Shown here: positions 8,874 through 16,687 of the stretch, piece after piece
Position numbering within the stretch: the first letter of the stretch is position 1
Layout of the letters: each line of letters opens with the position of its first letter
Assembly (NCBI GenBank): GCA_028707275.1
Contig: JAQTUP010000002.1
Location: forward strand, 619,198-683,197
DNA: 64,000 nucleotides
Direction of reading: 5' to 3'
From: Gallionella sp.
GTDB lineage: Bacteria; Pseudomonadota; Gammaproteobacteria; Burkholderiales; Gallionellaceae
Position numbers and translations under genes: made by a program
The notes under the pieces: generated by a model
Seen by the model: the letters and a program-made list of their open reading frames with translations, nothing else
The model's database searches: none
What the model was told of the DNA's origin: nothing

Positions 8874-9158
8874 ATGGAAAATGAACTACATGCACTGGAA
8901 TGTAAACTCGGTCAGCTGATACAAGCCTGCGGTCAGTTGCGCGCGGAAAACCACCAGTTGCGCCAGGATCTGGCACAGGCTTTGAGCCTCAACAGGCTGT
9001 GCAATGACCAGCTGAGCCAGGCGCTTTCTGATCATCAGCTGTGCAACGAGCAGCTAACTCAGGCAATTGTCGGGCATCAGCTTTGCCAGGACAAAATAGA
9101 CAGCGCAAAACTCCGTCTGGAAAAATTGCTATCCTCGTTACCGGACGCGCTGTCATGA
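8874..9158 (+). CDS. small coiled-coil protein (TIGR02449/ZapB-like) upstream of zapA
   Basis: A 94-residue, almost wholly helical heptad protein that starts MENELHALECKLGQL. Proteins of this type sit directly before zapA in beta- and gammaproteobacteria and are thought to act with the Z-ring; the exact role is not established. There is no Shine-Dalgarno sequence before the ATG at 8874, and an in-frame TTG at 8838 lies in the promoter. Residues about 41-75 contain a 14-residue repeat (LCNDQLSQALSDHQ then LCNEQLTQAIVGHQ then LCQDK), making the protein longer than the usual 65-75 residues. Its stop overlaps the zapA start as ATGA. Confidence 0.75.
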   Translation: MENELHALECKLGQLIQACGQLRAENHQLRQDLAQALSLNRLCNDQLSQALSDHQLCNEQLTQAIVGHQLCQDKIDSAKLRLEKLLSSLPDALS

Positions 9159-9460
9159 GCCAAAAAATGCTGGACGTAACAATTCTCGACAGGGAACTTC
9201 GCATTGCCTGTCCGGATGAAAAAACCGAAGAGTTGCAGGATGCCGTCGCCTACCTGAACAGAAAAATGCATGAAATTCGCGACTCGGGAAAAATGATCAA
9301 CGGGGAGCGGATCGCCATCATGGCGGCACTCAACATCGCCCACGAACTGCTCTCCATGAAATTAGGACGCGGGGTTGACCTCTCCGACTTTACGCGTAGA
9401 ATGAACGCCATGCAGACGGCAATAGATCAGGCATTAGCCGAACAGGACAACCTGTTTTAA
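9155..9460 (+). CDS. zapA: cell division protein ZapA
   Basis: A 101-residue FtsZ-associated protein that promotes Z-ring bundling in the cytoplasm. The sequence MSQKMLDVTILDRELRIACP, then LQDAVAYLNRKM and ERIAIMAALNIAHELL, is the typical ZapA globular domain followed by a C-terminal coiled coil. The ATG at 9155 overlaps the stop of the coiled-coil gene; an upstream in-frame start would sit inside that gene and is rejected. 6S RNA follows immediately, the usual order in this group. Confidence 0.95.
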   Translation: MSQKMLDVTILDRELRIACPDEKTEELQDAVAYLNRKMHEIRDSGKMINGERIAIMAALNIAHELLSMKLGRGVDLSDFTRRMNAMQTAIDQALAEQDNLF

Positions 9461-9474
9461 CAGACTGAGAAATC

Positions 9475-9657
9475 AAGCGTTGTCCCCTGCGGTGTTCGTC
9501 AGGCTCATATATTCTTTGAACCAAGTAACTAACCAGGTCGCGACTCAAACGCTGCTGTTGTGAATGTCCCTTGCGGATGATCCTGATGCGGCAGGGAAGC
9601 GACCCTCTTGAACCCTACGGTTCGAGATGCTGGGTCAACGGCACAGGCGGGGGACTT
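9475..9657 (+). ncRNA. ssrS: 6S RNA (SsrS)
   Basis: The ends pair (TTGTCCCCTGC near 9480 with GGCGGGGGAC near 9650) around a large open central region, the promoter-mimicking fold of 6S RNA. Characteristic stretches GCGGTGTTCGTCAGGC at the 5' side and CTTGAACCCTACGGTTCGAG at the 3' side are present. It binds sigma-70 RNA polymerase and damps transcription in stationary phase. Position directly after zapA is the classical one. Ends are approximate. Confidence 0.88.
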
Positions 9658-9658
9658 T

Positions 9659-9685
9659 AGTGCGACCGGAAGGTCGCACTTTTTA
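9659..9685 (+). terminator. intrinsic terminator after 6S RNA
   Basis: A perfect 9-base stem AGTGCGACC/GGTCGCACT with loop GGAA is followed by a T-run at 9680-9684. The rest of 9686-9937 (about 250 bases) holds no convincing gene. Confidence 0.88.
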
Positions 9686-9937
9686 TGTCCCTTCCGGATG
9701 ATCTTCCATCGAAGTAAAGCTGTATTCCAATTTTTTGCCGCAATATAAGCGCATCCCCCTCCCTTTTCGACTCCCGGCATCCTTGAACAATATCCCGTCA
9801 AACTGCGCCAAAAACCTCCCCCACACACCGTCAAAATACTGGTCATACGACGATTAATTATGATGCTATACTTATTCCCGCAACGATAAAAATTGCGAGT
9901 CGCGCCCCTTCCAAAACATACTCAGGAGCAAAGATCA

Positions 9938-10345
9938 ATGGCTAGCCTCGATGAACAAATCTCAGCATCTGTCACCAGCATTCCGGAATGTCTCGCCGGT
10001 GGATATATCGACATTTCTTCCGGCATGTTGCTGTCCGTAAAAACCGTAGACTCCCATCCGTCGGAAGTGATCGACATGCTCGCAGCGGCAACGGGTGATC
10101 TTTTCGCCGGCAAAAATGTCGTCGCCATCGAAAATATGTTTAAGAAGGCGCGTGGCTTGCCTGCCGACGACCATCACTATTTCCAGGAAATTATCGTCAA
10201 CAGCGACAACCTGATACACGTTTTCATGCGCGGCAAGCTCTACCCCGACTACGTCGCCTGCTTCGTATGTCGCAGAACAGCCAACCTGGGCATGGCGCTG
10301 ACCAAGGCACGTGCAGCAATGCCCATGATTGAAGCTGCGGTGTAA
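9938..10345 (+). CDS. Roadblock/LC7-like small protein
   Basis: A 135-residue protein starting MASLDEQ; the ATG at 9938 has an AGGAG site about 9 bases upstream, and an in-frame start at 9893 lacks one. The order helix, two-strand hairpin (GGYIDISSGMLLSVKT), long helix (about residues 40-70), three strands (EIIVNSDNLIHVFMRG, YVACFVCRR) and final helix (NLGMALTKARAAMP) fits the Roadblock/LC7 fold of MglB-like regulators. That assignment is by predicted secondary structure only. It is 3 bases upstream of the ABC-phosphatase fusion gene, so the two are almost certainly co-translated and probably partners. Confidence 0.6.
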   Translation: MASLDEQISASVTSIPECLAGGYIDISSGMLLSVKTVDSHPSEVIDMLAAATGDLFAGKNVVAIENMFKKARGLPADDHHYFQEIIVNSDNLIHVFMRGKLYPDYVACFVCRRTANLGMALTKARAAMPMIEAAV

Positions 10346-10348
10346 GCC

Positions 10349-12148
10349 TTGGAAACCGACACTCACGCCGCCCTGACATTAAACGGTCTGGGAGTGGCAT
10401 TTGGCAGCAGGGTGGTGCTCGACGACATCACCTTAACTTTACTGCCCGATGGCATCGACGTACTGATGGGGCCTGTCAAGGCCGGGAAATCCACTTTATT
10501 CAGAACCTTATCGGGTCTGTACGAAGGCCATTCACTCCATAAATCCTGGGGTAGCGTGACTGTCTCAGGCCAGCCTGTTGCGCAGGAGAACCGACCCGTT
10601 CTCGTACCGCAACACACAAAAATATTCGACCAGTCTTTACTGGAAGCTCTGCTGCAACCCGTACGCGAAACCAAACAGCGCGCAGGCTCAGCCGAATGGC
10701 GCATAAAAGCCTCCGCCTGGCTGGAAGAATACGGTCTTGCCGAGCATATTGCCCTGCTTGATCAGCCCCTGCTTCAATGCTCCACACGCGTGCAGCGCAG
10801 CGTGTTGATTCTGGCGCAGGTCTTACTCAAGCCGTCCCTGCTGCTCATTGATGAGCCGACATACGGCCTTCCCGAGGCCGATGCGACCTGGCTGATCGAC
10901 TGGCTCAAAAAGATCTCACCGCAATGCAAAATGTGGATCGCTCTGCATAACCAGATGCAGGCTAGACGCATAGCGGATCACATTGTGCTGATAGGTGGAG
11001 GTCACCTGCTGGCGCATCAGGACACTGCGGCTTTTTTTCAGCGCCCGGCGAACGCCCTGGTCGAACAATTCGTGCGTACAGGAAGCTTGTCTTTGCCCTC
11101 CCCAGATGCCCGCGAGCAGGACATAGAGGCCGGTGGCGTCTTGCCGCCGCCGCTCTCGCGGGCAGCGCAGGAGGCAACCGGGGCATACCCGGTCTTCGGA
11201 ACGCAGCATCCAGCAGCACCTTCCGACACAGCAGCAGCTGAAGCAAAAAAACCCGTTACGTTGCCGCCGGAGATTCAGAAAACACCTGTCACAGAGCCCC
11301 TTGCCTCCTCGGCAGCTGCCGAGGTCGCAGCCGCGCCTGAAACAACCGCAACCGAACAGCTGGCAGCGCCCAAGACAGCTGCGACGCCAGAAGAAATTAC
11401 AGAACAAGCGCACGACGCAACAGAGCCTGAAGAAACGGCAACAATGGCCGATTCAGTGTCGGCAGCACCTGAAGAGGCCGCAAAACCGGAAGTTCAGACA
11501 ACCGAAGAACTCATCGTTGCAGCGGCAGCTCACCCCGCCGAACCGGAAGCGCATGCGCCCGTGCAGGAAACCGCCGCAACGGCGGCAGCACGTCAGCCCG
11601 TCCAGCTCCCTCCCCCCAGTCGCAACGGGGTTCAGTTAGCGTCGACGGTGGGCTCAGTGATGTTGCGAGACTCCAGCGCGCCACGGGGTTTCAACTGGAT
11701 CGTCCGTGGAAAACTGGCCGGATGCCCTGCACCCGGCGTGAGCGCACCGATTGATTACGATCTGGATTTGTTATCTCGCGTGGGCATTACGCGCCTGATT
11801 ACCCTGACCGAAGACGATTTGGATCAGGAAGCGCTGAAACGGCATAATTTGACCAATACACACCTGCCTATTTTTGACCGCGAAGCGCCGTCGATCAGGC
11901 AAACGCATATGCTGCTGGTGCGCATGCAAAAGTACATTGAAGCGGGCGATGTCCTGGCCGTTCACTGCAAGGCGGGCTTAGGCCGCACCGGAACGATTCT
12001 GGCGTCCTGGCTGATCAGGGATGGCGGCCTGTCAGCCGATAACGCGATCACCCGCCTGCGCAGAATTGAACCGGGCTTCATTCAAAGCAAAGTACAGGAG
12101 GAATTTCTTCAGCTCTATGAGGCCGACCTCACGCAACGGATGATCTGA
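10349..12148 (+). CDS. ABC ATPase - linker - dual-specificity phosphatase fusion protein
   Basis: 599 residues in three parts. Residues 1-245 are an ABC nucleotide-binding domain: Walker A GPVKAGKST (41-49), Q-loop Gln88, Walker B LLLIDEP (164-170) and H-loop His200. The signature LSGGQ is replaced by LLQCSTRVQ (141-149). Residues about 250-440 are an Ala/Pro/Glu/Thr-rich, probably disordered linker. Residues about 440-599 are a dual-specificity/tyrosine phosphatase domain with P-loop HCKAGLGRTGT (catalytic Cys540) and a possible acid Asp in FDREAP. No membrane segment is visible. Translation starts at a TTG (10349), 3 bases after the Roadblock-like gene; no other start keeps Walker A. Inferred: a soluble phosphatase controlled by an ABC-type switch. 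Substrate unknown. Confidence 0.85.
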   Translation: METDTHAALTLNGLGVAFGSRVVLDDITLTLLPDGIDVLMGPVKAGKSTLFRTLSGLYEGHSLHKSWGSVTVSGQPVAQENRPVLVPQHTKIFDQSLLEALLQPVRETKQRAGSAEWRIKASAWLEEYGLAEHIALLDQPLLQCSTRVQRSVLILAQVLLKPSLLLIDEPTYGLPEADATWLIDWLKKISPQCKMWIALHNQMQARRIADHIVLIGGGHLLAHQDTAAFFQRPANALVEQFVRTGSLSLPSPDAREQDIEAGGVLPPPLSRAAQEATGAYPVFGTQHPAAPSDTAAAEAKKPVTLPPEIQKTPVTEPLASSAAAEVAAAPETTATEQLAAPKTAATPEEITEQAHDATEPEETATMADSVSAAPEEAAKPEVQTTEELIVAAAAHPAEPEAHAPVQETAATAAARQPVQLPPPSRNGVQLASTVGSVMLRDSSAPRGFNWIVRGKLAGCPAPGVSAPIDYDLDLLSRVGITRLITLTEDDLDQEALKRHNLTNTHLPIFDREAPSIRQTHMLLVRMQKYIEAGDVLAVHCKAGLGRTGTILASWLIRDGGLSADNAITRLRRIEPGFIQSKVQEEFLQLYEADLTQRMI

Positions 12149-12152
12149 CCCG

Positions 12153-12192
12153 AAAAAAGGATGAACCCCGCCGCAGGCGGGTTTCATCCTTT
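12153..12192. terminator. bidirectional terminator between convergent genes
   Basis: AAAGGATGAA(C)CCCGCC pairs with GGCGGG(T)TTCATCCTTT around a short loop, with an A-run before it and a T-run on the opposite strand. It can serve the plus-strand phosphatase operon and the minus-strand DUF445 gene; the better T-run favours the minus strand. Confidence 0.8.
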
Positions 12193-12205
12193 GGTCACGC
12201 AGCAA

Positions 12206-13465
12206 CTAAACCCCCTCCACCAGCCTTGTCAGGCCATAGATCAGCAGGCCGAACAACCCGCCGACCAGCGTGCCGTTGATGCGGATATACTGAAGGTCGC
12301 GCCCCAGGTATAACTCCAGCTGGCCCACCATGTAGTGGTCGTCCCACCTGCCAAACTCTTCGCGGATCAGATCACCCGCCAACCCCTTGTTGGCATTGGC
12401 CGCCTGTATCAGGGCGGTTTGAATCTGATCATTGAGCCAGGAACGGATTTCCTCGTTGCTCGCCAGGTACTGTTCAAGCTCAGCGAGCAGATTGACCAGT
12501 TTACCGTTGATCACCGATTCGGAATGCGACAGATCCAGCACGACCCAGTCACGGAGCTGCCCCCACAGGGATTCTATCTGAATACCGAACTCAGGATGAT
12601 TCAGCCAGGTGTTTTTCTGCTGGCTCACCCATTCCTGCAATTCAGGTTCCTGCCTGAGACGAGCGACATAGTTGCGCACCTGTTCGTCAAACTCCCTGTA
12701 CAGGCCGTTGGTCTCGTCATCGGCGGCCGCACGCAAACGGGTTATCACCGCCGCACGTATCGTCGGGACAAAGGGCTCTATCATGCTCTGTATCCATGCG
12801 CTGTCGCTCCAGCCCTTGATGAAGGCTGCGATATTCTCCGTGTTATCGGGATGCTCAAGGTAGTCGGCAAAGCGGTTCATTCCGCCGTGCAGGATTTTGT
12901 GGTGACGCTGGTTGCGCGTGATGAGTTCGAGTCCGCTTGCCATGAAACCCGAAAGATCGACAGCCTGGAGCTTGTTACGTGCGGCATGCACGATAAAGTC
13001 GTTGATACGCCGGTCATCCAGCGCCTTGATGCTGTAACAGATGGCCCTGCCGAGATAAGCGGCCACCTTTGACCGGTTCTCGGGCAACCATAAAGACAGG
13101 TGGCGCGCGGCGTCAAAACGTTTGAGCCGCTGCCCGATGACTTCGGCGCTCAAAAATTGCACGACGACAAAATCCGCCAGGCTATTTGCAATACTGCGTT
13201 TATTCCGGGTGACAATCGCGGTGTGAGGAACAGGAATTCCCAGCGGGTGGCGAAACAGCGCGACCACCGCAAACCAGTCTGCCAGCGCGCCTATCATCGC
13301 AGCTTCCGCAAAAGCCGCCAGATAGCCCCACGCGTAGACACGGCCGACGATATACAGCACGCCGGCACCTGCCAGCAAGCCGCCGGCTATCCATTTCATC
13401 CTGGCAAGATCGCGCTTCCTGAGCGTATTTTCTGCCTGAATCGCGCGTTGAGTGATGTCGGTCAT
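12206..13465 (-). CDS. DUF445 family membrane protein
   Basis: A 419-residue protein of the DUF445 (YjiN-like) family, function unknown. Two hydrophobic helices near the N-terminus (about residues 25-70) contain AEAAMIGALADWFAVVALFRHPLGIPVPHTAIV, the family hallmark (first 20: AEAAMIGALADWFAVVALFR). A long charged helical middle follows, and a C-terminal hydrophobic helix (GTLVGGLFGLLIYGL) closes it. The start ATG has a GGAGG-type site about 13 bases and AAGGA about 5 bases upstream. It stands alone, convergent to the phosphatase fusion. Confidence 0.88.
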   Translation of the reverse strand: MTDITQRAIQAENTLRKRDLARMKWIAGGLLAGAGVLYIVGRVYAWGYLAAFAEAAMIGALADWFAVVALFRHPLGIPVPHTAIVTRNKRSIANSLADFVVVQFLSAEVIGQRLKRFDAARHLSLWLPENRSKVAAYLGRAICYSIKALDDRRINDFIVHAARNKLQAVDLSGFMASGLELITRNQRHHKILHGGMNRFADYLEHPDNTENIAAFIKGWSDSAWIQSMIEPFVPTIRAAVITRLRAAADDETNGLYREFDEQVRNYVARLRQEPELQEWVSQQKNTWLNHPEFGIQIESLWGQLRDWVVLDLSHSESVINGKLVNLLAELEQYLASNEEIRSWLNDQIQTALIQAANANKGLAGDLIREEFGRWDDHYMVGQLELYLGRDLQYIRINGTLVGGLFGLLIYGLTRLVEGV

Positions 13466-13486
13466 TTATCCTTAAACCTCCGTTCA

Positions 13487-13581
13487 ATCCGCAGATTAGC
13501 AACAATGTACACCATGGTTTGTGCACCGGGAATTCCGCACAAGCACCCGTTTCATCCGGGGAAATCACCTAATCTGCGGAT
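13487..13581. repeat. 13-base inverted repeat ATCCGCAGATTAG
   Basis: ATCCGCAGATTAG (13487-13499) is repeated in inverse as CTAATCTGCGGAT (13569-13581), 69 bases apart, upstream of the DUF445 gene. The same 12-base core recurs at 63108-63119 before relA. The meaning is unclear: a dispersed repeat end or a binding site. Confidence 0.5.
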
Positions 13582-13628
13582 CACTGATTTTTCCGGAAAA
13601 AAAACATGGCGACACACCAGGCACAACG

Positions 13629-13660
13629 AAAAAAGGGCTACATTTCTGTAACCCTTTTTT
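13629..13660 (-). terminator. terminator of the tRNA operon
   Basis: AAAAAAGGGTTACA pairs with TGTAGCCCTTTTTT around GAAA on the minus strand, right after the tRNA-Thr gene. Confidence 0.85.
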
Positions 13661-13665
13661 CTTAT

Positions 13666-13741
13666 TGGTGCCGCCTATCGGATTCGAACTGATGACCTAC
13701 CGCTTACAAGGCGGTTGCTCTACCAACTGAGCTAAGGCGGC
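13666..13741 (-). tRNA. tRNA-Thr (anticodon TGT)
   Basis: A complete cloverleaf: acceptor GCCGCCT/AGGCGGC, D arm GCTCAGTTGGTAGAGC, anticodon loop CTTGTAA (anticodon TGT), T arm with GTTCGAATC, discriminator A and encoded CCA (13668-13666). It is second in a two-tRNA operon. Confidence 0.97.
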
Positions 13742-13765
13742 TTTTGAAACATATCCACCACAAAA

Positions 13766-13841
13766 TGGTGGGTCGGGCGAGATTCGAACTCGCGACCAAC
13801 GGATTAAAAGTCCGCTGCTCTACCGGCTGAGCTACCGACCC
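13766..13841 (-). tRNA. tRNA-Lys (anticodon TTT)
   Basis: A complete cloverleaf: acceptor GGGTCGG/CCGACCC, D arm GCTCAGCCGGTAGAGC, anticodon loop CTTTTAA (anticodon TTT), T arm GAGTTCGAATCTC and encoded CCA (13768-13766). First gene of the operon, 24 bases before tRNA-Thr. Confidence 0.97.
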
Positions 13842-13858
13842 GCTGCAACGGAACGCGA

Positions 13859-13886
13859 ATTATACGTATTTATAACGGCATGTCAA
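13859..13886 (-). promoter_or_regulatory. consensus sigma-70 promoter of the tRNA operon
   Basis: Perfect TTGACA (13886-13881) and TATAAT (13864-13859) boxes on the minus strand are separated by 16 bases, placing the transcript start about 10 bases before tRNA-Lys. Confidence 0.88.
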
Positions 13887-13931
13887 CAGTATTTTTCAAA
13901 AATCCGGCTAAAATAACAAAAAAACAGTTTT

Positions 13932-14627
13932 TCACGCCGGAGTGGCGAGCACCCCAGGGCTGCTGTAGCGCGTCGGATCAGCCACACCTGCGGCCACAAA
14001 CCCTGCATGGCGCAAACGGCACGAATCACACAAACCGCACGCACGCCCCTGTTCGTCGGCCTGATAACAGGAAACCGTCGTCGAGTAATCCACACCCAGC
14101 AGATTTCCTCGCCGGATAATTTGGGCCTTGGACAGATGCAGCAAGGGTGCGTGCAAGGTGAGCGGATGCCCTTCCACTGCGGCCTGCGTGGCCAGATTGG
14201 CCATGCGCTCAAAAGCATCGATATAGGCCGGCCGACAATCAGGGTAGCCGGAGTAGTCCACCGCATTGACTCCGATAAATATATCCTGCGCATGCAGCAC
14301 TTCTGCCCAGGCCAAGGCCAAAGACAGCATGATGGTATTCCGGGCAGGCACATAAGTCAGCGGGATACCCGCAGATTCCTGTTCCGGCACGGCAATCTTG
14401 TTATCCGTCAAAGCCGAGCCACCAAAGCCGGTCAAATCGATGTTCACCACCCGGTGCTCGCGCGCGCCCAGGGTTTGTGCGACACGCTGCGAGGCGGCCA
14501 GCTCCGAATGGTGGCGCTGACCATAGTCCACGCTGAGCGCATAACAGACATAACCCTCGGCACGCGCCATTGCCAGCACGGTAGCCGAATCCAGCCCGCC
14601 CGATAACAGTACGACGGCATTTTTCAT
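13932..14627 (-). CDS. queC: 7-cyano-7-deazaguanine synthase QueC
   Basis: ATP-dependent conversion of carboxydeazaguanine to preQ0 on the queuosine pathway. The 231-residue enzyme begins [20 protein letters not shown] with the PP-loop SGGLDS, has [18 protein letters not shown], and ends with the zinc cysteines of [20 protein letters not shown] (Cys at four positions). The ATG at 14627 has an AGAGG site; an upstream in-frame codon at 14675 adds an unconserved extension. It lies 112 bases downstream of queE on the same strand. That gap (14628-14739) holds no clear signal. Confidence 0.96.
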   Translation of the reverse strand: MKNAVVLLSGGLDSATVLAMARAEGYVCYALSVDYGQRHHSELAASQRVAQTLGAREHRVVNIDLTGFGGSALTDNKIAVPEQESAGIPLTYVPARNTIMLSLALAWAEVLHAQDIFIGVNAVDYSGYPDCRPAYIDAFERMANLATQAAVEGHPLTLHAPLLHLSKAQIIRRGNLLGVDYSTTVSCYQADEQGRACGLCDSCRLRHAGFVAAGVADPTRYSSPGVLATPA

Positions 14628-14739
14628 TTTTGAACCTCTAAAATTGCGAATATTACAGCGGCGCGAAGCTGGCAACGAGACTCGTCATCAGACAAGACGT
14701 GTGCCGCAGCTCGCCCGGAGATGGATGCTTGAAGTGCTC

Positions 14740-15393
14740 TCAGCGACCTGCTGCGTTATCCCAGAGGATTTTGTGCAGCTGCAACTGAAAACGCACCGGC
14801 AAACCGTCCCTCAGCACCCAGTCAGCCAGCTGTGTGGCGCCTAGCCCGCCATGGGCCGGCGAGAATAACACCGGGCATTTTTCGGCAAGCCGATGCTCGA
14901 TCAAAATTTGCCTGGCCCAGTTGTAATCGGCCTCGTCACACAGGACAAATTTTATCTCGTCATGCGGCGTGAGCAATGCCAGATTTTCCCAGCGATTTTT
15001 ATCAACCTCCCCCGAGGCGGGCGTCTTGATATCCACGACCCGCATCACGCGCGGATCGACGCTGCCGATATCCAGAGCACCGCCGGTCTCCAGCGAGACC
15101 TGATACCCGGCATCGCAAAGCACCGTAAGAAGCGGCAGACAATTTTTCTGCGCAAGCGGCTCGCCGCCGGTCACCGTGACGTAACGGGCCTTATATTGTC
15201 CGACCTGATGAAGAATCTGGGCGAGGGTGTAGTTACTCCCGCCGGTAAATGCGTAGGAGGTATCGCAGTACGTACAGCGCAGCGGACAACCGGTCAGCCT
15301 TATAAAAACCGTCGGCCACCCGATGCGGCGAGTCTCGCCTTGCAGGGAAAAAAATATTTCGGTAATGCGCAGTTTTGCGTCCAGTTCAGACAT
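14740..15393 (-). CDS. queE: 7-carboxy-7-deazaguanine synthase QueE
   Basis: Radical SAM enzyme that contracts the ring of carboxytetrahydropterin to carboxydeazaguanine, one step before QueC. The [4Fe-4S] motif CPLRCTYC (CxxxCxxC) is near residue 36, after the FFSLQGETRRIGWPTVF segment typical of QueE; VTVTGGEPL follows. 217 residues, normal length. It lies 5 bases after cpoB and is the distal part of the tol-pal transcription unit, an arrangement common in proteobacteria. Confidence 0.95.
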   Translation of the reverse strand: MSELDAKLRITEIFFSLQGETRRIGWPTVFIRLTGCPLRCTYCDTSYAFTGGSNYTLAQILHQVGQYKARYVTVTGGEPLAQKNCLPLLTVLCDAGYQVSLETGGALDIGSVDPRVMRVVDIKTPASGEVDKNRWENLALLTPHDEIKFVLCDEADYNWARQILIEHRLAEKCPVLFSPAHGGLGATQLADWVLRDGLPVRFQLQLHKILWDNAAGR

Positions 15394-15398
15394 AAAAA

Positions 15399-16157
15399 CT
15401 ACCTGGAGACGGCGAGCAGTTTTTTTGCCTTGGCAGCGGCATTACTCTCGGGATATTTGGCAATCAGCTGTTTCAGCGTGGCATTCGCCTGCGATACGGC
15501 TTTGAGCGCCTGCTGACAGGCTGCTATGTTAAACAATATATCCGGCGCTTTTGAAGGATTCGAGCCCTCTTTTAATAGGGCACGGTAAGTCTCCAGAGCG
15601 CTTTTGTAATCTTTCATCGCAAACTGAGTGTCGCCCAACCAGAATCTGGCGTTCGGAACATGTACCGAATCGGGGTATTTCTTGAGAAAATCTGCAAAGG
15701 CAGTCGCCGCATTGGCATAACTGGCATTCCTGAACAGGCCATAAGCCGCTTCGATGGCGCGGTTCTCCGCTGCCGGATCATCAGATGCCGCCCCTCCAGA
15801 TGCCGCCCCTCCATCAGTCCTGGGCGCAGGCGCTGCCGATTCCGTCGGTTCAAAACGACGCAAGCGGGTATCGAGATCTACATAAAAATCCTTCTCACGC
15901 TTTTCTGCATCTTGCAGGCCATGAACAGTCTCTTCGTTCATCCCGCGCAATTTACGGATTTCACCATTGATTACTTCAATCTGGCTTTGCAAATCCAAAA
16001 TAGACTGCGTCTGCTGCTTGTTTTGTCCTTCCAGTTTGAGCACACGCGCCTCAACCCGCTGAATGTTGTCTCTCGCCTCATCATCCGAGAACAGACCCGC
16101 CTGCGCAGGATAGGCAAAAAATAAACCCAACAACATCAAGGCACGTGGCGTCAGCAT
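15399..16157 (-). CDS. cpoB: Tol-Pal coordinator CpoB (YbgF)
   Basis: Periplasmic protein that couples Tol-Pal action to peptidoglycan synthesis at division. The 252 residues carry a signal peptide (MLTPRALMLLGLFFAYPAQA), a coiled-coil trimerisation region (about 30-105), an Ala/Gly/Asp-rich linker with two AASGG-type repeats, and TPR repeats (GLFRNASYANAATAFADFLK, then ARFWLGDTQFAMKDYKSALE) to the end. It follows pal by 4 bases. Its family position and domain order make the call secure. Confidence 0.94.
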   Translation of the reverse strand: MLTPRALMLLGLFFAYPAQAGLFSDDEARDNIQRVEARVLKLEGQNKQQTQSILDLQSQIEVINGEIRKLRGMNEETVHGLQDAEKREKDFYVDLDTRLRRFEPTESAAPAPRTDGGAASGGAASDDPAAENRAIEAAYGLFRNASYANAATAFADFLKKYPDSVHVPNARFWLGDTQFAMKDYKSALETYRALLKEGSNPSKAPDILFNIAACQQALKAVSQANATLKQLIAKYPESNAAAKAKKLLAVSR

Positions 16158-16161
16158 GATA

Positions 16162-16668
16162 TTACTTAGCGTAGTTCAGATCAGTGCGGCGATTTTGCGA
16201 CCATGCAGCTTCGTTATGGCCGACAGATGCCGGTTTTTCTTCGCCATAGCTTACGCTGTTAAGCTGACCGGCCTTAGCGCCACCCAGTTCCAGCATCTTC
16301 TTTACGCCGTCTGCACGACGCTGACCCAGACCCAGATTGTATTCATTGCTGCCGCGTTCGTCGCAATTGCCTTCCAGACGCACCGTGCGCGCTGCATTTT
16401 CAGACAAATACTTGGCATGAGCCTGAACCAATGGCTTGTCTGCATCCTGAACCGCTGCCACGTCAAACGGGTAATACACGCTGCGACCAGCCAGGATACT
16501 GTGCGGATCGTTCAGAGGATCAACCGCTGTTTGTACAACAGGCGCGGCCTCTACCGGAGCTACGACCGTGCGTTGAACAACAGGCGCGGCCGGCGCTTCT
16601 TGCGGCTTTTGGCTTGCACAGGCTGCGAGTAAATTCACCAACACAATACTGACAACAATTTTCTTCAT
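16162..16668 (-). CDS. pal: peptidoglycan-associated lipoprotein Pal
   Basis: Outer-membrane lipoprotein that holds peptidoglycan and binds TolB. A lipoprotein signal ends at LLAAC (Cys16), a Pro/Ala/Val linker follows, and the OmpA-like domain (about residues 62-168) shows YYPFDVAAVQ, LEGNCDERGSNEYNLGLGQR and a terminal SQNRRTDLNYAK. The 168 residues match Pal length. It lies 19 bases after tolB, with an AGGGGAAT-type site. Confidence 0.97.
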   Translation of the reverse strand: MKKIVVSIVLVNLLAACASQKPQEAPAAPVVQRTVVAPVEAAPVVQTAVDPLNDPHSILAGRSVYYPFDVAAVQDADKPLVQAHAKYLSENAARTVRLEGNCDERGSNEYNLGLGQRRADGVKKMLELGGAKAGQLNSVSYGEEKPASVGHNEAAWSQNRRTDLNYAK

Positions 16669-16687
16669 GGCTATTCCCCTTGGTTAA

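Noticed and set aside
11133-11639. 168-codon frame inside the phosphatase fusion gene
   Set aside because: Alternate frame of the low-complexity linker; Arg/Gln-rich sequence typical of a frame-shifted Ala/Pro/Glu coding region.
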